Both the position numbers and the translations under genes were made by a program. Below, piece after piece: positions 7,153-16,081 of a stretch of 38,693 nucleotides of DNA. Under the pieces are notes generated by a model that worked only from the letters and a program-made list of their open reading frames with translations, was not told the DNA's origin and did no database searches. Every line of letters begins with the position of its first letter. Position 1 is the stretch's first letter. The stretch spans positions 1 through 38,693 of the forward strand of contig DAOUMU010000454.1 of assembly GCA_034409055.1 (NCBI GenBank), written 5' to 3'. This stretch comes from DAOUMU01 sp034409055. Its GTDB lineage: Bacteria; Chloroflexota; Anaerolineae; 4572-78; J111.

Positions 7153-7224
7153 CCTCCCACAGGGGGGAATTGGTCGCTCAGAACGACATTGAAAATACAC
7201 CCTGCCGGTGATGTTGTGGCCCAC

Positions 7225-8853
7225 TCACTCAGCACACGGGATCACCTCACGGTGCGGCATGTAATGTTCAACTTGCACCGGGTAGTTCTCAAAACAGACC
7301 GTGTAATACGCTTCAAACTCGTCGCGAATGGCCGCCTCGATCTGCTTATCATAACCCGGCGTGACGTAGAAAGTCCGGCCCGGCTTGTCCTTGACAATCT
7401 TACCATCCTGGGCCACGATTTCCCCACCCTTGATCACATAGCGCGGATGGGAAAACATTTCCTTGGGATCGCCGTTCTTAGGATAGATGGCAATGTCAGC
7501 ATCGGCCCCCGGCCCCAAGTGCCCCTTATGCTTAAGCCCCAGTACCTTGGCTGGTCCGGCCCGGGTCATAATGGCAATTTCGTACAGGCTATATTCTCGA
7601 TCAATGTCTTTGAGGGTACTGTAGGTCCGCGCCCGCTTGTGCAGTCCTTCCAGAACTTCAGCCCGGTAGTCCCGGCTCATCAGTAGCTTGATGATGTCCG
7701 GGTAGGCGTGGAATGGCCCGCCGTTGGGATGGTCGGTGGTCAGGTAAACCCGCCACGGATCCTCCATCAGCAGAGCAAATTCCAAGCCAATGGTCCACTG
7801 AACTGCGTTGACGGGATTGCGCTTGCCATAGGTGTAGGGCACAATACCAGAACCACCCTCCATCTCTAAATCGACGTTAATCCATTTGTCGTGGGTAATC
7901 TGGTGTAGCCGGTACTGCCACGGCCCGTCGGCGGTCATCGTAGTGGCCGGGCCAAAGACAATCTGCCCCATATCGACCGTCACATTTTCGTGTTCATTGA
8001 CGTAGGCGGCCAATTCCACCGCTCCGGAGCGGAAATCGTTTTTATCGGTTTTGCCGAAGCCATTAAATTGGATATGGGTGATATGGATGGGCAGATCGCC
8101 GACAGTCTCCATCGTTTGCCGGGTGACCTCCGCATTACCGGGATTTCCCAGGTTGTTGCAGTGGACATGAATGGGATGAGGTATCCCCAACTCTTGTTGC
8201 ACCCGGGCCAGGTTAACCAGGACCTGGCTGGGACTGACCGGGAAGGTGTCGGCCGGATCGTCCAAGGTGTGGACGTTCTGGCCCCACTTCCACCTGTCCA
8301 CGCCCGCCGGATTGACCAGTTTGATAACGTAGCCCCCTGTAGCCTCCAGAAGCCAGGCCACGTAATCCTTGAGCTTGGAGAACTCACCTTCGTGGATGAA
8401 CTTCATGACAAAGTAGTTGTTACCCATCATGACGAAGAAAGCCTTGTCGAGAATGGGAATATCGTTGAGTTCTTCGTGGACGTGCCGGGCAGCCAATGGC
8501 GGACCGGCCGCCTCCATCAAGGTGGTGTAGCCCAATTGGGCAAAGTGATAGCCGGTGGCAAAGGTGGAGGGGACGGTGTGGCCGGTTCCAGAGCGGGTGA
8601 TAGGGGTTCGAGGAATAACAATTTCCCGGTGATCCTCGGGCCGCATCTTACGGCCAGCGTTTACTTTGGGACCGGCTACGTGGGCGTGAATCTCGACTCC
8701 CCCCGGCATGACAATCATTCCCGTAGCATCGATGACCTCGCCCTCCGGTTCCAGCTCGGACACAATCTGCCCATCGGCCACAAAGATGTCTTTCACCTGG
8801 CCATTGACTCCATTCAGGGGGTCATAGATTTCGCCGTTTATGATCCTGAGCAT
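7225..8853 (-). CDS. fwdA: formylmethanofuran dehydrogenase subunit A, copy 1
   Basis: A 542-residue amidohydrolase-fold subunit that interconverts formate plus methanofuran and formylmethanofuran. His56 and His58 (EIHAHVAGPKVN) are the first zinc ligands. IKLVNPAG supplies the lysine that is carboxylated to bridge the metals, HVHCNNLG and THIQFNGFG contribute further histidines, and TTDHPNGG holds the catalytic aspartate. All elements of an active FwdA/FhcA are present at full length. It is the last gene of the long minus-strand cluster, downstream of fwdD1 and fwdB1. The second copy at 17876-19522 has the same motifs but is clearly diverged, so this is an old duplication or separate acquisition. 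Confidence 0.95.
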   Translation of the reverse strand: MLRIINGEIYDPLNGVNGQVKDIFVADGQIVSELEPEGEVIDATGMIVMPGGVEIHAHVAGPKVNAGRKMRPEDHREIVIPRTPITRSGTGHTVPSTFATGYHFAQLGYTTLMEAAGPPLAARHVHEELNDIPILDKAFFVMMGNNYFVMKFIHEGEFSKLKDYVAWLLEATGGYVIKLVNPAGVDRWKWGQNVHTLDDPADTFPVSPSQVLVNLARVQQELGIPHPIHVHCNNLGNPGNAEVTRQTMETVGDLPIHITHIQFNGFGKTDKNDFRSGAVELAAYVNEHENVTVDMGQIVFGPATTMTADGPWQYRLHQITHDKWINVDLEMEGGSGIVPYTYGKRNPVNAVQWTIGLEFALLMEDPWRVYLTTDHPNGGPFHAYPDIIKLLMSRDYRAEVLEGLHKRARTYSTLKDIDREYSLYEIAIMTRAGPAKVLGLKHKGHLGPGADADIAIYPKNGDPKEMFSHPRYVIKGGEIVAQDGKIVKDKPGRTFYVTPGYDKQIEAAIRDEFEAYYTVCFENYPVQVEHYMPHREVIPCAE

Positions 8854-8939
8854 ATTTTTTTCTCCCTAACTTAATATAAGGTTACCTGTCTTGCTCTGAG
8901 TCACAGTCAAACCACAACTGAACTGGCAGCAAGCCGGAC

Positions 8940-10256
8940 TCAAGCCGCTGCTACTAATTGGGTGACCCGCTCCAACAGCCGGCTTAGTATCTCTTCGTCG
9001 TTGGGGTAAGGTGAGGGCAGAATCTTACGGGCACGAAGGGGGATACTGTCCATACGATAGAGAGTCCCCTCGGCGTTAATGCCGGTCGTAGCGGTCGTGA
9101 AAGCTACCTTGGCCACCTTGGTCGTCTCGCTCTCGTGGGTGTCTAGAGCCACGACAGGAATCTGTGATAAACGTTCCAAAGCTGGCCGAGGGAAGACCGC
9201 AATCGGATCAGAAGCCACGATTAAGGCCGCATCTGCCTCACCCCGGCTCAACAAGTCAACCGAAGTAAACTCACCCGGATTAAAGCGTGGATACCCCCGG
9301 CTAAAATTCACCCCAAACGGAAAGCCCGTCTGCCAGGCCAAAACACTGTCAATGCCGGTCACATTGCCGTGCCCACGCATAGGAATAACGGCAAATTTGG
9401 TATGAGCATAAAGATCACGTACTAATAAGAACACAGCAGCGGTGTTCATGTGCTTGCCATTGCTTTGGGTCAAGCCTTGCCCTGCCAGGATAACCCCGTA
9501 TTGGCACGACTTCATCCGCTCCGCCAGGTCCTGCAGTTGCTCCAGCGTAAGACCGGTGTCTGCAATTGCGCTCTCCTCGATCTCTTTGCCCTGGACGAGG
9601 GCGCGCAACGCCCAGATCGCCTCAAAGTCCTTGCCCGGCTTGATCTGTAGAAAGATGTCGGCGGCACGCGCACTGGGGGTGGGTCGCACGTCGACCAACA
9701 CCACGGTACGGTCTTTCCGTCCCTTGGGTCTGAACAACCCCTTGGGCGTGGTGGCGTAACGCGTGAAGTGGCGCGGGTGCGATTCAGCCGGGTTCGACCC
9801 CCAATAGATGAGCAGGTCAGCCCGGTTCTTGACCTCGCCCAGCGAACATGTCGGTTCACCAACGCTCTGCATAGCCATCCCCGAGGGGCCATGGCAAACG
9901 GAGGTACAGCAATCAATGGTCGCCTGCAACACGTCTGCCAGGGCCACGGCCTGGCGTTGGGCCTCACAATAGGTACTACTCAGACCGTAGATGAGCGGAT
10001 AGCGGGCCTTGACCAGGATATCGGCCGCCACTTCGACTGCCTCTTCTACACTGGCTGGCTGGCCATCAATTAAGGCCGCCGGCCGGTCCGTCTCCGCACT
10101 GTGCCCCATTAGCCAGGCTTTGCCCAGAGCACAGGCTCGCTTTACCCCGGTGATGCGTCCACCTTCGATGGTTACTGACAGATCATCACATACACAGCCA
10201 CAGAAAGCGCAAACCACGTGGTCTACCTGCGTCTTCGTCTGAGTATCAACCGACAC
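8940..10256 (-). CDS. fwdB: formylmethanofuran dehydrogenase subunit B, copy 1
   Basis: A 438-residue molybdopterin oxidoreductase-type subunit. The N-terminal CAFCGCVCDD (Cys16, 19, 21, 23) with Cys42 (RACALGKAW) forms the CX2CX3C...C pattern of a [4Fe-4S] cluster. TTSVCHGP-type residues Cys121-His122 match the tungsten/molybdenum ligand and neighbouring catalytic His described for archaeal FwdB, and the MRGHGNVTG segment supplies a candidate catalytic Arg. The start is the GTG at 10254-10256, preceded by GGAGGTG; the frame is open a few codons further upstream but lacks a site there. It overlaps the end of fwdD1 by 11 nt. The retained redox residues argue for CO2/formate redox chemistry, unlike the Fhc complex of methylotrophs. 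Confidence 0.93.
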   Translation of the reverse strand: MSVDTQTKTQVDHVVCAFCGCVCDDLSVTIEGGRITGVKRACALGKAWLMGHSAETDRPAALIDGQPASVEEAVEVAADILVKARYPLIYGLSSTYCEAQRQAVALADVLQATIDCCTSVCHGPSGMAMQSVGEPTCSLGEVKNRADLLIYWGSNPAESHPRHFTRYATTPKGLFRPKGRKDRTVVLVDVRPTPSARAADIFLQIKPGKDFEAIWALRALVQGKEIEESAIADTGLTLEQLQDLAERMKSCQYGVILAGQGLTQSNGKHMNTAAVFLLVRDLYAHTKFAVIPMRGHGNVTGIDSVLAWQTGFPFGVNFSRGYPRFNPGEFTSVDLLSRGEADAALIVASDPIAVFPRPALERLSQIPVVALDTHESETTKVAKVAFTTATTGINAEGTLYRMDSIPLRARKILPSPYPNDEEILSRLLERVTQLVAAA

Positions 10257-10584
10257 GTTCCACCTCCACTTCAAGTCCCTTGGAACTGGGCATCCCTGAA
10301 CCGTGGGTCTCTCTGCCCATTAACTGGCTCGACATAGGACCATAGGCAATGAAGGCTATGCCCTCCGGCAGGTCTGCACTCTTACAATGAACAATCGCTT
10401 CACCACCTGCTGCTTTAACCTTGACAGTATCTCCATCCTGTAGGCCAAAGCGGGTCATGTCATCCCGGTTCATCTCCATTGTGGTGACTGCCTCCTTGTA
10501 GTCGGCAGACTCTTTGCCAATGTTCAGCCCGGTCCCTTGCTTCAAACTACGACCGGCGATAAGAGTTAGTTTTGGGTTATTCAT
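10246..10584 (-). CDS. fwdD: formylmethanofuran dehydrogenase subunit D, copy 1
   Basis: A 112-residue molybdopterin dinucleotide-binding domain protein (double-psi barrel). In FwdBD it completes the Mo/W-bis-pterin site that in other oxidoreductases is a C-terminal domain. Recognisable parts are LTLIAGRSLKQGTGLN, MEMNRDDMTRFGLQDGDTV and IAYGPMSSQLMG. The ATG at 10582-10584 is chosen because AAAGGAG lies 6 nt upstream; a second ATG two codons earlier falls inside the spacing. It overlaps the folK-mptA stop by 8 nt (ATGAATAA) and fwdB1 by 11 nt, so the three genes are translationally coupled. Confidence 0.92.
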   Translation of the reverse strand: MNNPKLTLIAGRSLKQGTGLNIGKESADYKEAVTTMEMNRDDMTRFGLQDGDTVKVKAAGGEAIVHCKSADLPEGIAFIAYGPMSSQLMGRETHGSGMPSSKGLEVEVERVG

Positions 10585-12073
10585 ACACATCTCCTTTCTC
10601 TACGTGGTTGAGTTTTGCCCGCAACCAGGAGTCCAGGGTGGTATGGGGAGTGACGTAACTACTGTTGCTCATTTCCTGTCGGAGTTCACCCAATGTACCG
10701 GTTCGCTCGGCATAAACATCGTGTTTATGGATCGTTTCCATATTAAGTTGGCGAGCCAGCACAAAGGTATCATCAGGGAGGTGGGGGTATAACTCAATCA
10801 GGCCCAAAATTATTTCACGCACAGCGTCTTCCACGAAACGCGGATGACGATGTGCCTTAGCTACCACAAAGAATTCATCGGGGCGTTTGAGAAGGTCGTA
10901 GTTCTCGCTACTCATCGCCCCCTCCACAATATTAACCAAATCCTGAGCTCGAATCGGTTGGTCAATACCCACCAGTAAGGTACCCCGGCCGCGCTGATTG
11001 TGGGTAGCGACAGGGACAATCTCCAGTAGCTGGTCAATCTGCTCGGCGCTGAAGCCGGCCTCCAATAACCTCTCACGCGCTTGACTGGCAATCATATCTT
11101 GCGTGGAAGGGCTGGCCATCATCCCTTCGGCTTCAACCCCAACCAAATGGGCCACACGCTCTTTCGTGGCCGCGGCGATGCCAATCAGGGTGTAGATTTC
11201 CTGGGTTAATTTGGCTGAGACAGGGGTGTAACGCACCTGAGGAAATCGAGCCCGGATATGCACATCTGAGCGAACCGCCCGCTGGTCTCGTAGTACCTCC
11301 TGAGCAATTCGTTCGGCTAAAGTTTCAACCGTAGCCACACTCTCTTTACTAATTTCGTCAATAATCTCCTCAACGGTACCGCTGAAGCGTGACATATGAG
11401 CCCCCTTTTGCTCGGGCCCCAACTCGACGTACAAATCCATTTCGGCATAGAAGAGATCATCTCGCTCCTCACCGCTGATGCGTACAATCCGTTTGATACC
11501 ACTGACTCCGACATGAGTCAGGCTGAGCCGGGTCATGGGTACTTCCTCTTGCACATCACGGCCAAAGTGCATGGTCAGTTTTTGCATGACTTGCACCACC
11601 TCACCCTGACCACGCCCATCTAGCTGCCGGAATAACTCCGCGACACTCTTCCGCTGTCCAGGGAAGACCAAATCAGGGGCAATTTCAGCAAATGGGGCCA
11701 AAACAAAGGCGCGTTCGATAATGCGAGGATGAGGGATTATCAACTCAGGGGTCTCAAGTTGCAGTTCACTATATACTAAAATATCCAGGTCAATCGGACG
11801 TGGCCCGTATCGTAATTTTCGCTCACGTCCCATGCGTCGCTCGATGCTTTTGAGAAAACGGAGGAGTTCATCAGGGGTCAGGAGGGTGCTACCCCGCAGG
11901 ACCATGTTGTAAAAGCGTGGCTGATCAGTGACATAGGCTGGTTCCGTTTCGTAAACCGAGGAAATCTGCTCGACCAATACTTTTTGCCGTAATTGACTGA
12001 TAGCATCAATCAAGTTCGCGCGCCGATCCCCCAAGTTGCTGCCCAATGCAATATAAACGGTTTTAGTCTCCAT
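10577..12073 (-). CDS. FolK-MptA fusion: pterin pyrophosphokinase and GTP cyclohydrolase
   Basis: A 498-residue two-domain protein. Residues 1-160 are 6-hydroxymethyl-dihydropterin pyrophosphokinase (HPPK/FolK): ALGSNLGDR, PRFYNMVLRG and the signature PRPIDLDILVY at 91-101. Residues 180-498 are a FolE2/MptA-type GTP cyclohydrolase: GAHMSRF at 224-230 and ATHNQRGRGTL at 356-366, closer to archaeal MptA than to FolE2. MptA makes 7,8-dihydroneopterin 2',3'-cyclic phosphate, the first step of methanopterin synthesis; FolK would replace archaeal MptE in activating the pterin. An internal ATG at 11534-11536 has an AGAGGAAG site 6 nt upstream, so free MptA (320 residues, the archaeal length) may also be made. 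Confidence 0.9.
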   Translation of the reverse strand: METKTVYIALGSNLGDRRANLIDAISQLRQKVLVEQISSVYETEPAYVTDQPRFYNMVLRGSTLLTPDELLRFLKSIERRMGRERKLRYGPRPIDLDILVYSELQLETPELIIPHPRIIERAFVLAPFAEIAPDLVFPGQRKSVAELFRQLDGRGQGEVVQVMQKLTMHFGRDVQEEVPMTRLSLTHVGVSGIKRIVRISGEERDDLFYAEMDLYVELGPEQKGAHMSRFSGTVEEIIDEISKESVATVETLAERIAQEVLRDQRAVRSDVHIRARFPQVRYTPVSAKLTQEIYTLIGIAAATKERVAHLVGVEAEGMMASPSTQDMIASQARERLLEAGFSAEQIDQLLEIVPVATHNQRGRGTLLVGIDQPIRAQDLVNIVEGAMSSENYDLLKRPDEFFVVAKAHRHPRFVEDAVREIILGLIELYPHLPDDTFVLARQLNMETIHKHDVYAERTGTLGELRQEMSNSSYVTPHTTLDSWLRAKLNHVEKGDVYE

Positions 12074-12120
12074 CTTACACCCTTGTAATTTTTTGCCTTG
12101 GTAGATACTTCGCCTCTCGA

Positions 12121-13266
12121 TCAGCCGTTTGCTATCATCTGTTTAGCTAACGTTTCACAGGCTATTGGCGCTGTGATTAAGATACTCTTGAAACCAGCAC
12201 ACACGAACAAATTACTACGATCGGACACCGGTCCCAATATAGGCTCCTGAGTAGGGGTAAAGGCGACCGGCGCTATCCAACTCCGCTGGATAGGGGCATC
12301 AGTCAACGCCGGCACAAGCCGGGCCGCCCCGTGCTTAATGCGCTCAATGGCAGCCGAGCGCAGGGATAGCCGCTGTACCGGTGAAGCTTGCGTGATCTGT
12401 CCCAACAATATCCGGCCATCACGGAGCTGCACCATCGACGTATCTTGAGCCTCGGTGTCGTCATGCCACCCTTCCCAGGTGGTATCGCCCTCGGCCAGCG
12501 TTGCCGCCACCCGCCGCTCCAAGGCACTGTAACCATCTGGGCAGGCCACCATCAACATACCATTCAAAGTCAGGGGCAGGGGAACGGTGGCCAGGGCCTG
12601 ACCGTGAAGATAATAGATTGGCAGATCGACCCCGGCCAGCGCCGCCAGGTGCCGCGTCCATGCTCCGCTGGCCAACACAACCTGGGCGGCCGATAATGTC
12701 TCTGAGCCAGTCCGAACTGCGACCACATGCGCTTGTTCGATCTCGAAACCAGTTACAGAAACATATTCTCGGATCTCAGCTCCCAGACGTTGGGCGGCTC
12801 TAGCATAGGCCCGGGTTAAAGCCGTCCCATCCAGATGCCCCTGCTCAGCGTATAAGGCCCCCGCAATACGGGAACGATCGAGGGCCGGTTCAAGCTCGGC
12901 TATCTCTGACAGATCAACCATTCTGGCCGGCAGCCCAGCCCGGTGTAGCCGTTCAGCCTGGAGCTGCAGCTTGGCCAAGATGGCTTCATCAGGAGTAAGG
13001 AGCAGTGAAGGTAACAACCGGTAACTTAGATCTGCTTCTAGCTCAGCCTCCAGGGTGGCCAGCCGATGAAAACCCTGCACGGCCTGGACCATCTCAGTCT
13101 CTGAATACATTCCGATCCAGAGAGCCATGCCCATTGTGGCCCCGGATGCTTCACCGGCAATACGACCTTGCTCCAACAGCAGGACGCGCCTGCCAGCCTG
13201 CGCCAAGGCATAGGTCAGGGCCGTTCCGGCTAATCCACCGCCAATAACAATAACATCTGGTAACAT
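12121..13266 (-). CDS. FAD-dependent amino-acid (glycine/D-amino acid) oxidase family protein
   Basis: A 381-residue DAO-family flavoprotein. The N-terminal Rossmann motif VIVIGGGLAGTALTYALAQAG with the acidic ribose-binding residue in LLLEQG binds FAD. EASGATMGMALWIGMY is the flavin-contacting loop, and the C-terminal LFVCAGFKSILITAPIACETLA closes the FAD site. It resembles ThiO/glycine oxidase and sarcosine oxidase-like enzymes. It lies inside the H4MPT cluster, 21 nt after the CitG-like gene, so it is cotranscribed with cofactor genes. Plausible jobs are an oxidative step in cofactor synthesis or delivery of C1 units from an N-methyl amino acid; neither is shown by the sequence. Confidence 0.8.
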   Translation of the reverse strand: MLPDVIVIGGGLAGTALTYALAQAGRRVLLLEQGRIAGEASGATMGMALWIGMYSETEMVQAVQGFHRLATLEAELEADLSYRLLPSLLLTPDEAILAKLQLQAERLHRAGLPARMVDLSEIAELEPALDRSRIAGALYAEQGHLDGTALTRAYARAAQRLGAEIREYVSVTGFEIEQAHVVAVRTGSETLSAAQVVLASGAWTRHLAALAGVDLPIYYLHGQALATVPLPLTLNGMLMVACPDGYSALERRVAATLAEGDTTWEGWHDDTEAQDTSMVQLRDGRILLGQITQASPVQRLSLRSAAIERIKHGAARLVPALTDAPIQRSWIAPVAFTPTQEPILGPVSDRSNLFVCAGFKSILITAPIACETLAKQMIANG

Positions 13267-13287
13267 GCGGCAATCATTAACAGTTCC

Positions 13288-14145
13288 TTATTTAAGGACC
13301 CCTTCTAACAAAGCCACAAATAGGGTAGCGGCAATCAAATCAGCCGTGGTGCCGGGATTGAAGCTATTATCAGTTTGACTACGCAAATAGGCATCCAGTT
13401 TGGTAATCGCTCGACGCCCGCCAGGGCTAAAGACACCCCCAGCACTCAGCGCTTGAGCTGCCTCATCAGACACAGCTTGAGCGGTGGCCATTCCCCGCTT
13501 GCGCGCGATTAGGGTGTCGGGGACCGCTGCCAGTAGCTCCAGATAAGTCTGCACCACGGCCTGGTCAGTCGGAGCCCCTTTGACCAGGCTTGACTTCAGG
13601 GCAGGCAAACCGCGTTCAAAGGTAATGGCATAATCACTTAGATACTCAGCCGCAACACTGTCCCGTTCGACCGCACTGTGCATCGCTTCCCGTAAGGTCA
13701 CGGCAGGTTCAGTACGTACGTCGTGCTGAACCTCTTCCTCCAAACCACCTGGCGACGCCTGTCTGATGGCAGCATAAACTGCTCGGGCATCATCTACCGT
13801 TAGTTCACACAGGACCGTTCTGAGGCTTGCCCGTAATCCGCCCATCCCCACCAATGCCGCCCTGGCCAGGGGGGTGAACAATAACACGATACCAAGATTG
13901 GTGTTAGCTCGCGTCCATCGCTGCGTAGCGACTACTGACACCAGGATAGTAACCCCCACACCGCGCTCTCCAGCCCGGGCCATCTCAGGACCTAAGGCTG
14001 CTGCGCTACGAAGAAAATCCTCGTAGCTCATATCGCGGAAGGCATGGGTCGGGGTGACATTGCCAGGCTTTTCAACGCTGGCCTCTAACAGACAGGCTAA
14101 CTGGGCGGCCGTGGCCACAATATCAGGAGACCAACGGGTTGACAA
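13288..14145 (-). CDS. CitG/MdcB-like (triphosphoribosyl-dephospho-CoA synthase) family protein
   Basis: About 285 residues of the CitG fold: EASVEKPGNVTPTHAFRDMSYEDFL near the N-terminus and TRANTNLGIVLLFTPLARAAL, the family's nucleotide-binding signature. CitG forms a ribosyl-phosphate glycosidic bond on dephospho-CoA for citrate lyase; homologues without citrate lyase occur in H4MPT-linked C1 clusters of methylotrophs, where their role is unresolved. No ATG fits; the family start suits the TTG at 14143-14145, though an upstream TTG at 14191-14193 is in frame. Either choice overlaps the 3' end of the ATP-grasp gene. No citrate lyase or malonate decarboxylase genes are nearby, so a cofactor role is inferred. 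Confidence 0.75.
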   Translation of the reverse strand: MSTRWSPDIVATAAQLACLLEASVEKPGNVTPTHAFRDMSYEDFLRSAAALGPEMARAGERGVGVTILVSVVATQRWTRANTNLGIVLLFTPLARAALVGMGGLRASLRTVLCELTVDDARAVYAAIRQASPGGLEEEVQHDVRTEPAVTLREAMHSAVERDSVAAEYLSDYAITFERGLPALKSSLVKGAPTDQAVVQTYLELLAAVPDTLIARKRGMATAQAVSDEAAQALSAGGVFSPGGRRAITKLDAYLRSQTDNSFNPGTTADLIAATLFVALLEGVLK

Positions 14146-15046
14146 GTTCTGGCCGTCCGTTTCGGGATGATTGCTTCTTGAACTCGGTTTCAAGATAGGC
14201 CACTATCTCTTCGGCAATATTGACCTCGCTGACAGATTGCAGTCCCTGCCAGCCGGGAATACTGTTAACTTCGAGCAGATAATGCTCGCCGTTAATCGCC
14301 CGTAAAAGATCCACCCCGGCATATTCAGCTTCTACGACCTGTGCCGCTCGCAGACAAAGTTCCTCCTGCTCGGCCGTAAGATAGGTGGGACGAACCTGGG
14401 CCCCCCGGGCGACGTTGGTGCGCCAGTCTTCAGCCACACGCTCCATAGTCGCCACCACCCGCCCACCGACCACAAAGGCTCGAATATCGCAACCATTGTG
14501 GTGAATGGTTTCCTGAAGGTAATACACAGCCCGTTCCAGGTCCAAAGCTTTGAAGACCCGATAGGCCAGTTCCTCATCCTCGACCCGAACCAACCCCCGG
14601 CCCATCGAGCCAAACAACGGCTTGACGATGACATCGCCGCCCAGGACAGCAAAGGCTGTCATAGCATCGGAGTTGCCCTCACAAACAATTGTGCGCGGGG
14701 TGGGCAAACCGGCCTGTTCTAGCAACCCCGACGTATACAGCTTGTCAACGGTCCGTTCAATGACTTTAGCCCGATTGATAACCCGAACCCCGCGTGCCTC
14801 CAACAAATGCAGGGCATCCATCCGAAAGATGATCTGTTCCAACGAACCCCGCGGAATGAAACGTACCAACACGATGTCGAAACTGTCGAGATCGGCCCCC
14901 CGGCTGCTCAACCGGGGTAAACTACCAATCTTGGCCAGCATACTGCTAACCGGCAGCAGCGAGCAGGTGTGTCCATGCCTCTCAAGCGCCCGTTGCATTT
15001 GGTCTGCATGCCATCCTGGCCTAGAACCCAAAACTGCGACTTTCAA
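14123..15046 (-). CDS. RimK/MptN-like ATP-grasp glutamate ligase
   Basis: A 307-residue ATP-grasp enzyme. DVIVKPLFGSMGRGLVRV is the ATP-binding glycine loop, LQETIHHNGCDIRAFVVGG is the RimK-type core, and GVDLLRAINGEHYLLEVNSIPGWQGLQ holds the Mg-ligand Glu and Asn. RimK-like members ligate glutamate; in methanogens MptN adds alpha-glutamate to H4MPT to give tetrahydrosarcinapterin, and a homologue (OrfY, from memory) is required in Methylobacterium C1 metabolism. It lies between mch and the CitG-like gene. It may add glutamate to the pterin or to the methanofuran tail. Confidence 0.82.
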   Translation of the reverse strand: MKVAVLGSRPGWHADQMQRALERHGHTCSLLPVSSMLAKIGSLPRLSSRGADLDSFDIVLVRFIPRGSLEQIIFRMDALHLLEARGVRVINRAKVIERTVDKLYTSGLLEQAGLPTPRTIVCEGNSDAMTAFAVLGGDVIVKPLFGSMGRGLVRVEDEELAYRVFKALDLERAVYYLQETIHHNGCDIRAFVVGGRVVATMERVAEDWRTNVARGAQVRPTYLTAEQEELCLRAAQVVEAEYAGVDLLRAINGEHYLLEVNSIPGWQGLQSVSEVNIAEEIVAYLETEFKKQSSRNGRPELVNPLVS

Positions 15047-15109
15047 CGCCTTCCTCCGGGAACTGGTAAATCGTCAGGGATCAGATCGGGTCTGGTGATT
15101 TTTTACCCC

Positions 15110-16063
15110 TCACTCCAGGAAGGACTTCTTTAAAACCTCTGCATTCACCTGCCCGGCGTGAAAGGTGCGTCCACTGACAACGTTGGTCACAAAAATCTCA
15201 CCTGGACTGAACAGTAGCGGATCAACCTTATAGAAATCGAATTCATAGCCCTTGAAGGTGTCGTAGAAAGGCGCGCCATAGTCAGACGAGGTCGAGGCAG
15301 GTACGCGGGGCACCAATTCTTCCAGTTCGGCGTCGTCAGCTTTGACCGCGTAGTAAACTTGGCCCCCATAAAGAATCGCGTCGTTAGTACGTCCAATGGC
15401 CCGGATATCGCTCTTGGCCGTTGGCGGCAGGGGACAGGTGCCAAAACCAGTCAATACCTTGTGCAGGTCAAAGCCAATTTCGTGCAGCTTATGCAGGCCC
15501 GTCTCCACCACACGCGCCGCTACCTGGACGCCGCCCACCGTGCAGGCCGTAGGAGCGACCAACAACGTCAATGCATCCGGTGCGACCCCGGCCCGCTCGG
15601 CCACATAGTCAGCGATCTCAGGCGTTGGAACGGTACCGGTTTCCAGGCACAACACGGCCGTCTTGGCCTCATCCGTGTAACCAAGTTCCTCGTATAGTTC
15701 TTCTTCGGCCCGGATCAGGGCCCGAGCCGGACCGCTGCCCATAGCAAAATAGTCACCCTTGCTAACCGACCAACCGGCGTACTGGGCTGCCATACAGGCC
15801 AGCATGGGCTGGTCACTGTATACTTTCAGTGCCGGTAGCCACCAATCACCAAACAGGACATGGGTGAAGGATACTGTGCCCAGGCCCCCCATACAGACCC
15901 CGGCAAATAGCCGCCCAGCCTCCAGCCCGCCCGGCACGTCGATACCACAGTCGATTACCCGAGTCCCATTTGACAGCACATGTACGGCAACTCCTAACGC
16001 TTCTGCATTGACCACCAGAAGCTCAGCCCGTTCTGACGCACGTTCATTGAGTGATAGTGCCAT
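15110..16063 (-). CDS. mch: methenyl-H4MPT cyclohydrolase
   Basis: A 317-residue Mch, which hydrolyses N5,N10-methenyl-H4MPT to N5-formyl-H4MPT in the cytoplasm. It starts MALSLNERASERAELLV, and the core shows NGTRVIDCGIDVPGG, DYFAMGSGPARAL, VAPTACTVGGVQVAARVVET and the C-terminal GEIFVTNVVSGRTFHAG. Length matches bacterial and archaeal Mch. It sits between fwdC and the ATP-grasp ligase in the cluster. It links MtdB (upstream, 22797-23648) to Ftr (16971-17864), so the full oxidation from methylene-H4MPT to the formyl level is encoded here. Confidence 0.95.
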   Translation of the reverse strand: MALSLNERASERAELLVVNAEALGVAVHVLSNGTRVIDCGIDVPGGLEAGRLFAGVCMGGLGTVSFTHVLFGDWWLPALKVYSDQPMLACMAAQYAGWSVSKGDYFAMGSGPARALIRAEEELYEELGYTDEAKTAVLCLETGTVPTPEIADYVAERAGVAPDALTLLVAPTACTVGGVQVAARVVETGLHKLHEIGFDLHKVLTGFGTCPLPPTAKSDIRAIGRTNDAILYGGQVYYAVKADDAELEELVPRVPASTSSDYGAPFYDTFKGYEFDFYKVDPLLFSPGEIFVTNVVSGRTFHAGQVNAEVLKKSFLE

Positions 16064-16081
16064 TTTAAGTCTCCTAATGTA

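Noticed and set aside
7990..8874. Plus-strand open frame of 294 codons opposite fwdA1
   Set aside because: FwdA on the minus strand has every family motif; the antisense frame is a by-product of GC-rich codons.
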